DNA of 64,000 bases from Amyelois transitella (taxonomy: Eukaryota > Arthropoda > Insecta > Lepidoptera > Pyralidae), in the NCBI RefSeq assembly GCF_032362555.1, contig NC_083508.1, positions 6,663,001-6,727,000 on the forward strand, given 5' to 3'. The position numbers and the translations under genes are program-made. The notes under the pieces are model-generated. The model was not told the DNA's origin. It saw only the letters and a list, made by a program, of their open reading frames with translations, and ran no database searches. Of the stretch, positions 48,419 to 58,997 are shown piece by piece. How positions within the stretch are numbered: the stretch's first letter is position 1; each line of letters starts with the position of its first letter.

Positions 48419-49390
48419 ATGTTGGTGACTTTAAAAACATTACAACAACAAAGTTTCCAAATCGAAATCGACCCAGAGGAAACTGTCAAAGCCTTGAAGC
48501 TAAAAATTGAAGTCGAAAAAGGTAAAGACTATGCCGCTGATTATCAACGCCTTATTTACGCTGGGAAGATTCTCCTTGATGATAATAAGATAAGTACTTA
48601 CAACATAGACGAAAAAAAATTTATCGTTATTATGGTTACCAAGCCAAAGTCTTCGGATGCTCCTGCATCATCTACTTCAGCTCCAGAAGCTGGTGAAAAC
48701 GCGTCTACTGAAAGTGGTGACGGCAAGGATAAAAAACCCGCTGAAGAGGCGCCTATAACTCCAGCAGCTGAACCAGAACGCGCAGTTGAACCTCAGCTTG
48801 CTAGTGAACCAGATTTTGAATCAACAGTTCAGAGCATAATGGATATGGGATATAATCGTCAACAAGTGGAACAAGCCCTGCGAGCTTCATTTAATAATCG
48901 AGAACGAGCTGTTGAATATTTAATAACAGGTATTCCTGAAGAACTACTGCAAGAACAAGAAGGAGAAGAAGGTACTGATGAAGACCCTTTAGCATTTCTT
49001 CGAGATCAACCTCAATTTCAACAAATGCGTGCAGTGATTCAACAGAACCCAAATTTACTAAATGCAGTACTACAACAGATTGGTCAGACAAACCCAGCTC
49101 TTCTACAAGCAATCAGTCAGCACCAACAAGCTTTTGTAAGAATGCTCAATGAACCTATTAACGCCCCAGCTCCTGGTGCAACTGCAGCTGCAGAGGAAAG
49201 TGCTGTTGAATCAGGGCAACCCCAGGCACCACAAAATGTTATTCAAGTGTCACCACAAGACAAAGAAGCTATTGAAAGATTAAAGGCATTAGGTTTTCCA
49301 GAGCATATGGTTATTCAAGCTTATTTTGCTTGTGAAAAGAATGAAAATCTTGCTGCAAATTTTTTGTTGTCACAAAATTTTGATGATTAA
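48419..49390 (+). CDS. Rad23: Rad23 (UV excision repair / proteasome shuttle), single exon
   Basis: 323 residues with the full family layout: N-terminal ubiquitin-like domain 1-77 (MLVTLKTLQQQSFQIEI, RLIYAGKILLDD), an Ala/Glu/Pro linker, UBA1 about 133-173 (STVQSIMDMGYNRQQVEQAL), XPC-binding domain about 190-245 (PQFQQMRAVIQQNPNLLNAV) and C-terminal UBA2 about 280-320 (AIERLKALGFPEHMVIQAYF). Rad23 binds XPC in nucleotide excision repair and carries ubiquitinated proteins to the 26S proteasome. The length is close to the family's usual 320-410. There is no intron; the frame is intact and a poly(A) signal AATAAA lies at 49524-49529. No A-tract or duplication proves retroposition, so either intron loss or an old retrocopy is possible. 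Confidence 0.95.
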   Translation: MLVTLKTLQQQSFQIEIDPEETVKALKLKIEVEKGKDYAADYQRLIYAGKILLDDNKISTYNIDEKKFIVIMVTKPKSSDAPASSTSAPEAGENASTESGDGKDKKPAEEAPITPAAEPERAVEPQLASEPDFESTVQSIMDMGYNRQQVEQALRASFNNRERAVEYLITGIPEELLQEQEGEEGTDEDPLAFLRDQPQFQQMRAVIQQNPNLLNAVLQQIGQTNPALLQAISQHQQAFVRMLNEPINAPAPGATAAAEESAVESGQPQAPQNVIQVSPQDKEAIERLKALGFPEHMVIQAYFACEKNENLAANFLLSQNFDD

Positions 49391-49529
49391 AAATTATTTA
49401 TAGTGAAGAGACAAATTTAAAAGTTGAAATACATAAGTTATATACATTCTTATGTCAATAGCCTAATACAGCTTGTATATTTCATGTGTATTTTTACACT
49501 GAATTTCACATACTTTTTTGTCTAATAAA

Positions 49530-50916
49530 TTTCTTATTGTTCATTGGTGCATTTATTTAAAATTTTAGTTTACATACTAGGTAGGAATAAAAGCGAACAC
49601 AGAATATTCTGTTATGTTTTCTTATTTCGAACCAGTTTATTTAGCTAAATATTAATACTAGAGTAGGCCTAGGCCTAGGCCAACAGCCACTGCGCCCGCC
49701 CGCGTTTGTCAAATAATTCCGGGAATTTGGTCACTAGTCTAGAGACTAGATGTGATGACAAATCACCTTTGCCTTTCCTGACATATCGGTTTTCCGCAGG
49801 GCGATCCTCCAGCCTTACCTTTCTTACCCACTTGACATGACTATCGACGTATCATCGTCAGGCTCATGGGCTCCTCCCAGAAAGGACGCAACCGGGGCAA
49901 ACGCCAGAACGGTACTCGTAATATACTTAACAACGCCGAGACAACCAGAGTACGTATGCAATTTATTTATTTAGTGGTTCAGCGGTTTGTGGTGGCAAAA
50001 ACTTTGAGAAAAAGAGCCAAAGATATTGTAATAATAAAAAACAAAAGTGATAAAAAACCAGTTAGGGCCATCTGTGTTTGATTCTTCTACTACTACTTAC
50101 TTAATAATTTTTCAAGCCAGTTTCTAAATAGCTTAACAGTCGTAGAAATCGCAATGATATAGGTACTGAAAATAAAAATGCCTAAGTGCACTTAGGCATA
50201 TAAACAAATTAATATTACAACGTTTACTATGCGTGTATAACCGTCCGCTGAACGATATCCACTCTGTCCCACTCGTTCCAGTTACTACATATACTACGCA
50301 CTCTTGCATCTTTTGCTCACTCCAATGCGTCTGGCAGGATAATAGAACCTTCAAAAATGTCTGGCTACTACAGAAACGTTTGAATAATTCCCCAAAAAAT
50401 ATGTATTAAATTCAGATTTTACAAAATGACGTAAGTAGAGTTACAAAATATTATAGTTTAGGGGTGTCTGGCAAGGGGTTGCAACCATAGTAGGTGTCTG
50501 GCAATGAGTAACGCGAGTTTGTGTATTATTACGGATAAAATATCAAAAAATTGAGCTTTACAAATTAATGAATTTCAGGTTGAAAAAAGTATACCTTTAT
50601 TACCTGCTAGCTGCCAAAGCAACCACTACCTGAGTATCATAGGTGGGGATCGTTCCTACCTGTACTAGAGGCATATTTACAAAAACTTTCAGCTTTTACA
50701 AAATAAGGTATGTCTGGCGTTCACGGGCTCTTGGACTATATAGGGATGAGACGAGTTTGACTACAAATCAATAACTAAACGCATCTTATTTGACTGATAA
50801 GCTTCAAACTGTAGATAAGTATTAAATGTAAAGCCAAGCCATGCCTTCTATGGTGAAAAAACAGGCTGGTATAGTGTTGTTTGTCGATGACAATTCTTTG
50901 ATATTTTAATTAGATC
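49530..50916. other. Intergenic DNA after Rad23
   Basis: No credible gene. A 22-bp perfect palindrome at 50178-50199 is centred on AAGTGCACTT. The frames at 49866-50081 and 50133-50354 have no recognisable domain. AGGCCTAGGCCTAGGCC at about 49666 is a short direct repeat. Confidence 0.4.
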
Positions 50917-51169
50917 CGTGCCGTGTGGTTCCCGGCGCCAATATAAAAAAGAATAGCTACACTCCATCTCGTTTCCCGCAGATGTTGTAAGAGGCGACTA
51001 AGGGATAGGCTTATAAATTTGGGATTCTTATTTTAGGCGATAGGCTAGCAACCTGTCTATTTTTAAATCTCAAAAACAGCTGAACGTGTCCTGTCAGTCT
51101 CTTCAGGACTGTTGGCTCTGTCTACCCCGTAAGGGATATCGACATGACTATATTTATGTACTTATGTTA
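50917..51169 (+). mobile_element. SINE-like element (RTE-associated family), full length with target duplication
   Basis: Head GTGCCGTGTGGTTCCCGGCG, body GTAAGAGGCGACTAAGGG, GCGATAGGCTAGCAACCTG, tail TGTCTACCCCGTAAGGG...TATTTATGTACTTATG. AATTAGATC flanks both ends (50908-50916 and 51170-51178). This copy gives the clearest view of the ~253-bp unit. Confidence 0.88.
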
Positions 51170-51309
51170 AATTAGATCGCCATAGCGAAAATGTAAGTTC
51201 GGTAAATAATAAATTCTCAACCAACAATCTCTTTTGCTAATAAGATCTAATGCGTAATTTACTTTTCCAAACGAAAGGCAGCCCAATACTGACATACTAC
51301 TGGAAGACC

Positions 51310-51480
51310 CGTTTTTTTCACATTTTCCATTACTTCTTCGCTCCTAATAGTTGCAGTGTGATGTTATATAGGTAGCCTAAAGCCTTTCTCGATAAATGGT
51401 ACAACACAAAAATAATTTTTCAATTTAACCCAGTAGTTCCTGAGATTAGCGCGTAATGTAACGAATGTGAAACACACGCA
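51310..51480 (-). mobile_element. Degraded Helitron-like fragment
   Basis: In reverse it matches the body of 45862-46132: CGCTAATCTCAGGAACTACT, CATTTATCGAGAAAGGC, TTAGGAGCGAAGAAGTAATG. Ends are not preserved. Confidence 0.55.
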
Positions 51481-51832
51481 AAGAACATGAGGAAATAATG
51501 CAAAATAGAAGATCACACAGCATTGAAAACATACAGAAAAGAACTAACTGACGATATTTTATTTTGGATTATTTTAAGGAACGAGACACTAGTCAACTAG
51601 CAATTGTGAGAGAGTATGTTGCTGATTCTGCGAGCATACTGATAAGTTCTGAAAAAGTATCAAAAAATACTTATTATTGCCTCAGCTAGATGGTTTTAAA
51701 GAAGGTATTTTTTGTATACCTATTTAAAGACGGAGGACTTCTTTTTCCTGGATTAATTAATAAATGAAGTAATCGTTAATGTCTTGCAAAAATAGCCTTA
51801 GGTGTATGTAATGAACGACACCGTTTTTTGGG

Positions 51833-52216
51833 TCAATTTGAGCATGGGGCAGGATTTGGCTGGCTGACCAGCCATTGTGAAGAGCGTTTCCGATTATTGT
51901 AGAGAATCCACTTTTCATCACAGGTAATGATTTGATTTAAAAAGTCTTCATTATCGTGCCGGTTCAATAATGTAACGCAGTCGTCGCAGTCTACACGCGT
52001 TGTGATGGATCTGCTTCCACAATGCCGTCCACGGGGCCTGATCTGCAGGTCGAAATTTCCAGAACGAAAACGTTGGAACCAAAAACGCACTGTTTTATTT
52101 TGCGAATCGACCGCCATATACATACATACATGATTAACTCTTCGGGCCGTTTCCGCAGCACAGGTGCCACGGTGGAACTCGTACTTGTAAATAACGCGAT
52201 ATTTCAAGTTTTCCAT
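51833..52216 (-). pseudogene. mariner transposase relic with internal deletion
   Basis: From ATG 52216: MENLKYRVIYKYEFHRGTCA and KTVRFWFQRFRSGNFDLQ (N-terminal HTH of a mariner transposase), then directly FLNQIITCDEKWILYNNRKR and SSQWL (around the second catalytic Asp). About 100 residues in between are missing or scrambled, though the frame stays open. It ends at 51833 without the last catalytic Asp. A non-functional relic of another mariner group than 45118-45710. Confidence 0.82.
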
Positions 52217-53099
52217 TTTGTAAACTGAGTGACGCAAACAGAAAATCAGAAGAAAATAAAAAAATAAATGACGGTTAACGAAACACAAATACATGTAAAT
52301 TTGATTTAAGAATTCCTAATCAAAGAAGAGAAACTTGTGATTAAAGTGGCCATTACAAGAAAGCCCCAATTTCATATGTAAGGACCTAATATTTCTATTA
52401 TAAGACCATCAGGTAACCAAGAGATGGAAAAATGTTAATAGATGATGACATTTTGTTCATGGAATGAAGTGAATTTTATCAAATGCATTTTTTTTATGTT
52501 TTTACTCCAACTTGATACTTTAAATTGTTTTTCAATAAATACGTTTAAAAATTGCTTTTAATGAGCTTCTTTTATGTTTTGGTAGGTCAAAGTAATAAGG
52601 TAACCTTAAGCAAATGGCACTTATTAACTATGACAAGTAATTTATATATGACAGATCTATATTTCTACCATTTAAAATAAGAGTATAATCTTACCCAAGT
52701 TTAATAAATAAGCAGGGAAAAGGACTTTTCCCATCCAAAATAACCAAGTTCAAAGATACCCAAAAATAGAAGTAACTTCGAATGGCCAGTTAACTAAAAG
52801 AAATTACATAAACCTGTTAACATGGGTACAGGTCTACCATTTTTATAAGTTACATCGGCATTGTTCGACGGCGCAGAATAGAACAACCGACCGCCGAATC
52901 TGGCCGAATGAAAACATTAGTGAAATAACGAACTTATTACTACTACATAGGATTTTAAATCCCAAAACAACAGTAGTCGTGTATCTCGCTCATTAAAGTT
53001 GTACAATATTACACTTGAGGGCAAAGAAAACTATCATATAAATATTGTATCTAATGTTTATTTTAATTTGTAGTTTATATTATATTAAAAATACATTCC
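52217..53099. other. AT-rich intergenic DNA
   Basis: Nothing recognised. CGACGGCGCAGAATAGAAC...CCGACCGCCGAATCTGG at about 52868-52906 is a small GC-richer patch. Confidence 0.35.
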
Positions 53100-53351
53100 T
53101 TAGTATTTTTCCAGTGGCACTATTCCTGTCATGATGAATCTGAATCTTTTTCCTTTATAATGGCAGCAACTGTTTTGCGAGATACCTATACCTGTAGCAA
53201 CTGCAGTACGTGCCATGACTGTTTGAAAATGGTTTGCGCTAAATACCTGCTTTTTAGCACGCTGGGCTTCATTTCGCATGAACTGATGCACATTATATAC
53301 TATTTCCCGGCTCTGACCCCTCAAAGGCTTTCCTCTTTTAAGTAAAGACAT
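53100..53351 (-). pseudogene. Transposase N-terminal fragment, IS630/Tc1-like
   Basis: 83 codons reading KRGKPLRGQSREIVYNVHQF, MRNEAQRAK and RTAVATGIGISQNS. The pattern RGKPL..Q.REIV.NV..F...E with a following ...RTA.ATG.S is one I associate with the HTH start of DDE (IS630-like) transposases common in moths. No catalytic part follows. Weak but distinct. Confidence 0.55.
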
Positions 53352-54060
53352 TGTTTACAAAAATGTTTAGAATCTTTGCACTCAAGTGTACGTTAGACCT
53401 ACGAACGCGTTCACTCCGTAAGCCAGACAAATACCGACTACTGCGATGCCGTGGCGCTCCTGCGAACTCCAGACATGGCGCGTACGCAATAAGCCAATAG
53501 CGAACGGTTTTGATCCCGCGTTCAAATGGCGCACTATGATTGGCGCAGATATTTTCTCGCCATGACAAAAATTTATTTCTGCACAGGTACATCGGTGTAA
53601 CTTATTAAAGTGGTAGTACTGTACAGTATCAATAAGCTTGAAACAAAAGAACACTCATTAATACGATTAAATAGTTTGACCCATACATCTTAATATCACA
53701 ATATGTCGAACAAAAATCTTCAAAGTTTCCCAACTTGACTGTAACATAGGCTATAGTTTTCTATTTCTGAGAATTCCCAAGGAAGTAAAAACCCAGTAAT
53801 ATAAGTATATTTTGTTATGGCTTCACTCACGGTACAAACCTAGCCTGTAACATCTGCAGAAAATATACTTTTTTTTTGCGGTGAGAGGTTTTTTCATGAC
53901 AGTTTCTGTATTTCCGAAGTTAGTCTTTACAAACAAATAATGAAAGTTATCAACTTTACCTCTTTAAGAGACACTTAAGACAAACTCAATCCAACAGTAA
54001 TTGATTGGAACAAAGCAAATAAAAAATTAAAACCATTGTCAAGATGTATATTAATAAAAA
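53352..54060. other. Intergenic region downstream of E(bx)
   Basis: No gene is called. Frames at 53338-53654 (minus) overlap and show no domain. The E(bx) 3' end is expected near 54040, after the poly(A) signal. Confidence 0.35.
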
Positions 54061-54066
54061 TTTATT
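54061..54066 (-). terminator. E(bx) poly(A) signal
   Basis: AATAAA on the minus strand, 388 nt after the stop codon, in an AT-rich 3' UTR. Confidence 0.5.
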
Positions 54067-54453
54067 ACTTACATACAATGGGTTTACCTTACTTAAACTA
54101 GTTGCTACCAAAATAACTAAAGTCGCCAAGTTATACTAGCTAACATAATATTTCACAGAGTGTGTACATACATAATAATAAATTATCCTGTCAGGAACTC
54201 TATATCTAAAAAGCGTGTCAGTTCATAATCGGAACAACAGTAATATACATACTAATTATACCAGTACTGACATACTCCTCAAATACATAACGCATTCTTT
54301 TAAATATAAATTATTATCTTTGAAAATTTCATCACAATGTATACAATTTACAGATCATAGAGCATGAAGCATCGGGAAATTAGCTTCACTGGACAGTTCT
54401 TCCATTCACTAAACCAATGCATTCTATTATGACTTGAAACTGGCACTTTTTTA

Positions 54454-57400
54454 TCACTGTGTAGATTCAAATAACTTTTCCCGAAAATATTTAATTTTTT
54501 GTGCAAAAAATGCTTCTAATCCTTCTGCACACCGATAAAATTCTGAATCCTTAGGATTGAAGTACCGACAATTGTCAAAAATCTTAGTCATGTCACCAAT
54601 AAACTCACTTAACGTACTATATGTTTGTTCGTTCACTTTTCTTTCCACTGTTTGAAGATCTGTAAAATAGAATACAATACTTGTAATTATATAGATTTAT
54701 GGGTTGACTGTTATAAATCCACAATAATATGTAATAAAAAGAAAAGATTTATTTATTGTATGTTTGTAATGAATAAACTCAAAAACTACAGGTCTGTTTT
54801 CACGAAATTTGGCACAGATACCTATAGAATACATCCTTGAGAGTAACATAGACCACTTTTTTCCTGGAATTTCTCACGGTAGGGAAGCCCGGCGCAAAAG
54901 CTAGTCTTGAATAAATAATCACATTAAAAAAAAGATTTTTATTTATGTTAAAAAATACATACCCATCGGTTCTTTTATAACTTTATAATATGTGGGAGCT
55001 TCTCTGGGGTCAACAGGCTCCATAAATGGCCAAGCATTTTTATGTAATTGTATTTGTTTCACCAACCTCTTCAAATTTTCAAAATCTTTTGGGGTCAATT
55101 CTTTCATGTTAGCAAAATTGACAGAATTATTTTTTTGACAATTAGGACAAATATATTCATCAATATTATCTGCTTCAGATTGTAAAATCCCAACGCATCT
55201 ACCATGGAACCAATCTTGACATCGGTCGCAGCATATGTAAAATCTAAAAAAAAATTAATATTAGGTATTATGAATAATATAAAAATCTATTAAATTCATA
55301 TTTGTAAGAAATAACGTATAACACTTTCCATGCGGGACCATCAAATCAATTTTGCCGTCTCTGTAAAGTGGTTAAATATTATGAAGTCCATTCTGAATAA
55401 CGTTAGGCGAAGTATTTCGTAAAAGCGTATCAATGCGTCCGTAACCAGAGCAGTTGACGTAATATGACTGTTTAGAAAGTGTATAGACAAATTTTGTGTT
55501 GCCATACATATAGAATATTTATAAAGATTGAGCAGCAATATAGAAGACCTCCCAACGAGGGCGCAATTTTGCGTTTCATGAAGCAAATTCAGTGCATGAG
55601 GGTTAAGGAATAACCATAGAAAAAAGGTGGATAGAATGAGGCTTAAAACTTCATGGTGGCCGTCTGTTGTTGCTGTGTATACACTATTGGTGAGAGTGAG
55701 CGTAAGCCGTGTGTGTATATATAAAGTGCTTTATTAAGCCATTTTTTAGTAAAACTCCGTTTGCCTTTTTTTATGTCTATGGGTTAAGGAGTCAACGTCC
55801 AAAAGAGCTCTCATTTGCAGTCGGTGACAAGTACGCCGTTATCCGAAAACCCTCTTCAAAACGTGGCAAACGCTCAAATGTCACGAAGACGAAAACCACA
55901 ACAAGAATGTAATTTTCAAGTGTTCTTCTTTGCTGATAGGAAGTGAAGAACAGACAAAGCATATGTAATAGTTAATTAAGAGAAATGCTCATGAACATGA
56001 TATTTATTCTTTAAGCTACGGGATAGCCACTCTGAAGTTTAATTTCATCACTTACTAACGGCTGGCTCTATCTACTTTGTTAGGGATAAAAACGTGTGTG
56101 ATACTTGACGTGGCATGACATGCATTGGAGCGTCATGACGTGAGCAAGAACTCCTTGTACGGAAATGAAAATGCTGGAAATGTAATCCAAAAGATAAAAT
56201 TACTAACTGTGAGTTATCATACGGCTGTCGACAAAGACAATATAGTTCTTGAGTTTCCTCAGCCCGTCGGCAATCGGGGCATACATATTCTTCCATAGTT
56301 TTGCTCATTTCTTCTGTAACTCCGACACAATCGCCATGGAACCAATTACTACAATGTTCACAACCAACATAAAACCTGAAAAATACATCATTTGAAATAT
56401 AAAAATCACAAGAGAAAGGTCTTATAAGTAAATAAAAAAAAAAATCTTAATGTTATCTTGTTTTGATTATGACGACTACATCAGCTATTTGAGACTTTTA
56501 TAATGCCTCGTGTAGATGATTCACTGCATTGATTCTTTTAAAAAAAATATGTATATGTCATTCTAGGCATATGTAAGAAAAATACAAATCTCAAAACATG
56601 ATACCAATATTTTGATGAGATAGAAAAAAATCACAAATGTAGCTCTAAAAATATTTTTCAATGAGTAGAATTTTGTGAAAATGTACCTAAGCATACATTT
56701 TTTTTTGCATTACCTTATGTATCAAACAACTTTTGAGCGTTATACTGTTTAATTTTATGAATAAAAGATATTACAGACGCACCTAGCCGAGGCCCGCTGC
56801 TACTGTATAGCATCGGGCCTCGGCCAGTTGTGTCGTCGCCCGATAAGCCAAAATTACGTGAAGTCGCAAAAAATTTTTGAGTAAATTGTAAATCTAAATA
56901 TCTCAGTTTTAGCGTTAAATTGTTTATTAAATTTTTGTTTTTGTGTAATGATTTATTATTATTTTTAGATTGTTGTTTATAATATAGGTAGTTAAGTGAT
57001 TTCTGCGAAGAGAAGTAAAAAAGTTCATATAAATCAAACGCCGAACATGCTTTGTGTATACAAGGTATAGGTATATACCTTACAGGTTTTATATAATTAT
57101 TACAAGTTAGGTAGGTACCAATGTATACGCTCAAATAATATGATTTTTGCTGTACGTACTATTGTATTGAGTGAGAGATACCAATATCTTTCCATCAACA
57201 TTGGCCTTAGGTAGGTATGTACGTACTTACTAGTTTAAGGACAAGGTCAACATCATATACCTCATCGTCAGCACAGAGAACATTAACGAGCAAAATATTT
57301 TTCCTTAATCCACTTTCAGACTATTTTCTACTTAATTCTCTTTTTTTCGTCTTTTGTTGACAACCATGGCAGAAAGATTGGTTAAATTAAATATAATTAT

Positions 57401-58997
57401 TATATAATAATTTATAAAAATAAATCTTACTTCGTATTATCGTACGGAGTGCGACATAAGCACAAAAGTTTTTCCTTTTTACTTCCTTTTCTATTTATCC
57501 GCGGCGTGGAGTCGCGGGAAGCTGAAGGGATTGTGCGTTTTTTACCGCCTCGCACTTCGTCTTGTTTGCTTCGCTCGGCACGAGTCCTTAGAGCGAGTTC
57601 CGCCGATAGTTCTTTCTAAAATTAATAAAACATAAGTAAAATGAAATCTTTTCGGGGTATAGGAGGGGATAAATATGTCTGCTCTTTATCCCTACTTAGT
57701 GTCAGATTATTAATTTTGATTATTTTCTTATTTTATCTTTCGAGCGAAAATGCGCCAATATATTATAAAATAATTCTGCCCGAAAGCAAAACATTTTATC
57801 TCGGGAGGTGAAGATTCGAATCCCAAATTAGTCACAATCAAAATCCCCAAACTTTGAATGATTGAAGACGCTATACGCGAAAAATAGGTTGCTGTGTAAT
57901 GGGTAGATCGACTTCAATTTATTAATTATTTGATAAATTTAATAAAATCAAGATTGTTCTATAATTCATAGGACGCTGTCCATTGTGAAAGTAAGGTTGT
58001 TCCAAAACTATTCATAACCAGGAAATAAGATTTTTAAATTTGTTATTGTGCGAAAGCATAATGGGATTTCCAATTTTGATACAAGAAACCGGCTACCTAA
58101 GCGATAAAATCGACTAGCTCACCTGTATCTCAACTCCTAGTTCCTTTTCGAGTAATCCTCGTTTCTTAATAATATCTTTTTTTAGCATTTCCTTATGCTT
58201 GAAGAGGAGCATCTGGAGGCGTGCTGCGCGCCGTCGCTCGTCCAGTGCGGAGAGCGGGGCGGCGAGCGGAGCGGAGAGCGGCGCGGCGGCGGGCGGCGGC
58301 GAGGGCGCGGCGGGCGGCGGCTCGGGGCTGGGCGGCGCGGCGCGGGCGGGCGCGGCTCGCGGCGGCGGCGGCGAGGGCGGACGGCGGCCCCGCTTGCGCG
58401 GACTGCTGTCGACCCACTCGTCGTCGTCGTCGAGCCGGGAGGAGGCGGCGCGTCGCCGCGGCGGGGGGGACGGCGAGTGCGCCGCCACGGCTATCGCACG
58501 CGGCTCTCGCTCCGGTTGCTGCTCGGGCTTCATCCGTTTTTCTTGATATCTTTGAAGTTGCAGTAGCTTTTCTTCTATTTCTGGATTTAAATTTTCTTGT
58601 TTAAGAGCGCTCTTTATAGCTAAAAAGGAAAAAAAATTACTTTATGATAAATTGAATCTACTTATATCGAAACAATACGCTGAAAAAAATTGCAAGTACT
58701 CACTTTGTTGTATGTAATCGGGAGTGAGCACAAATTTATTCGTTTGTGCGATTCCCTCTTGTCCCATTTTTAGAATGTCAGGCTTATTATTGTTATCTTG
58801 CAATTCCTCTGGTTTGGAACTAATTGTCTCTTTATTTTCTCCATTCAAAAGAGGTGTTGTTTGTTTTGTTTGATCTTCTTCAGTAACCACCTAAAAGTAA
58901 AAGTTACATATAATATTAAAACAGAAACTTAATAAATGATACTTACTGTGTGATTTTCTGTCGAATCCCTTTTTTGTAGGAATTTAAATCTGGATTT
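54454..58997 (-). CDS. E(bx): NURF301/BPTF, largest NURF chromatin-remodelling subunit (C-terminal seven exons)
   Basis: Exons in transcript order: 58997-58947, 58890-58704, 58619-58123, 57615-57431, 56375-56208, 55243-54963, 54659-54454 (stop). All phases agree, 524 residues in the window. Conserved start: [20 protein letters not shown], then [16 protein letters not shown] low-complexity Pro/Ala/Arg stretch follows (exon 58619-58123, very GC-rich), then [19 protein letters not shown]. Two PHD fingers: [20 protein letters not shown] and [20 protein letters not shown], each with the C4HC3 pattern ([16 protein letters not shown]). The bromodomain follows: [20 protein letters not shown], and [20 protein letters not shown]. 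In BPTF the last PHD reads H3K4me3 and the bromodomain acetyl-lysine, tethering the ISWI remodeller NURF. The N-terminal part must lie beyond the window's right edge or in unrecognised exons after a very long intron. Confidence 0.93.
54770..54905. repeat. Helitron-type or related repeat in E(bx) intron
   Basis: AATAAACTCAAAAACTACAG, GAAATTTGGCACAGATACC and the end GCCCGGCGCAAAAGCTAGTC resemble a widespread lepidopteran repeat that ends in CTAGT. No coding sequence. Confidence 0.5.
55318..55604. mobile_element. Degraded piggyBac-type MITE, related to 62145-63376
   Basis: CACTTTCCATGCGGGACC, then AATTTTGCCGTCTCTGTA match the right end of the element at 62145-63376 (CCCTTTCCATGCGGAAGC, AATTTCGCCGTCTCTGTA in reverse). 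The other side ends GCATGAGGGTTAAGG, a decayed form of the same tip. It lies in an E(bx) intron. Confidence 0.6.
56787..56824. repeat. GC-rich hairpin in E(bx) intron
   Basis: GCCGAGGCCCG and CGGGCCTCGGC are perfect complements around a 17-nt loop. They stand alone in AT-rich intron sequence. Confidence 0.8.

Noticed and set aside
55709-55912. Small plus-strand frame with a basic Lys/Thr-rich end
   Set aside because: No recognisable domain, no splice context, in an intron of E(bx).
58193-58604. Long Ala/Arg-rich frames on both strands
   Set aside because: They are shadows of the GC-rich NURF301 exon in other frames.
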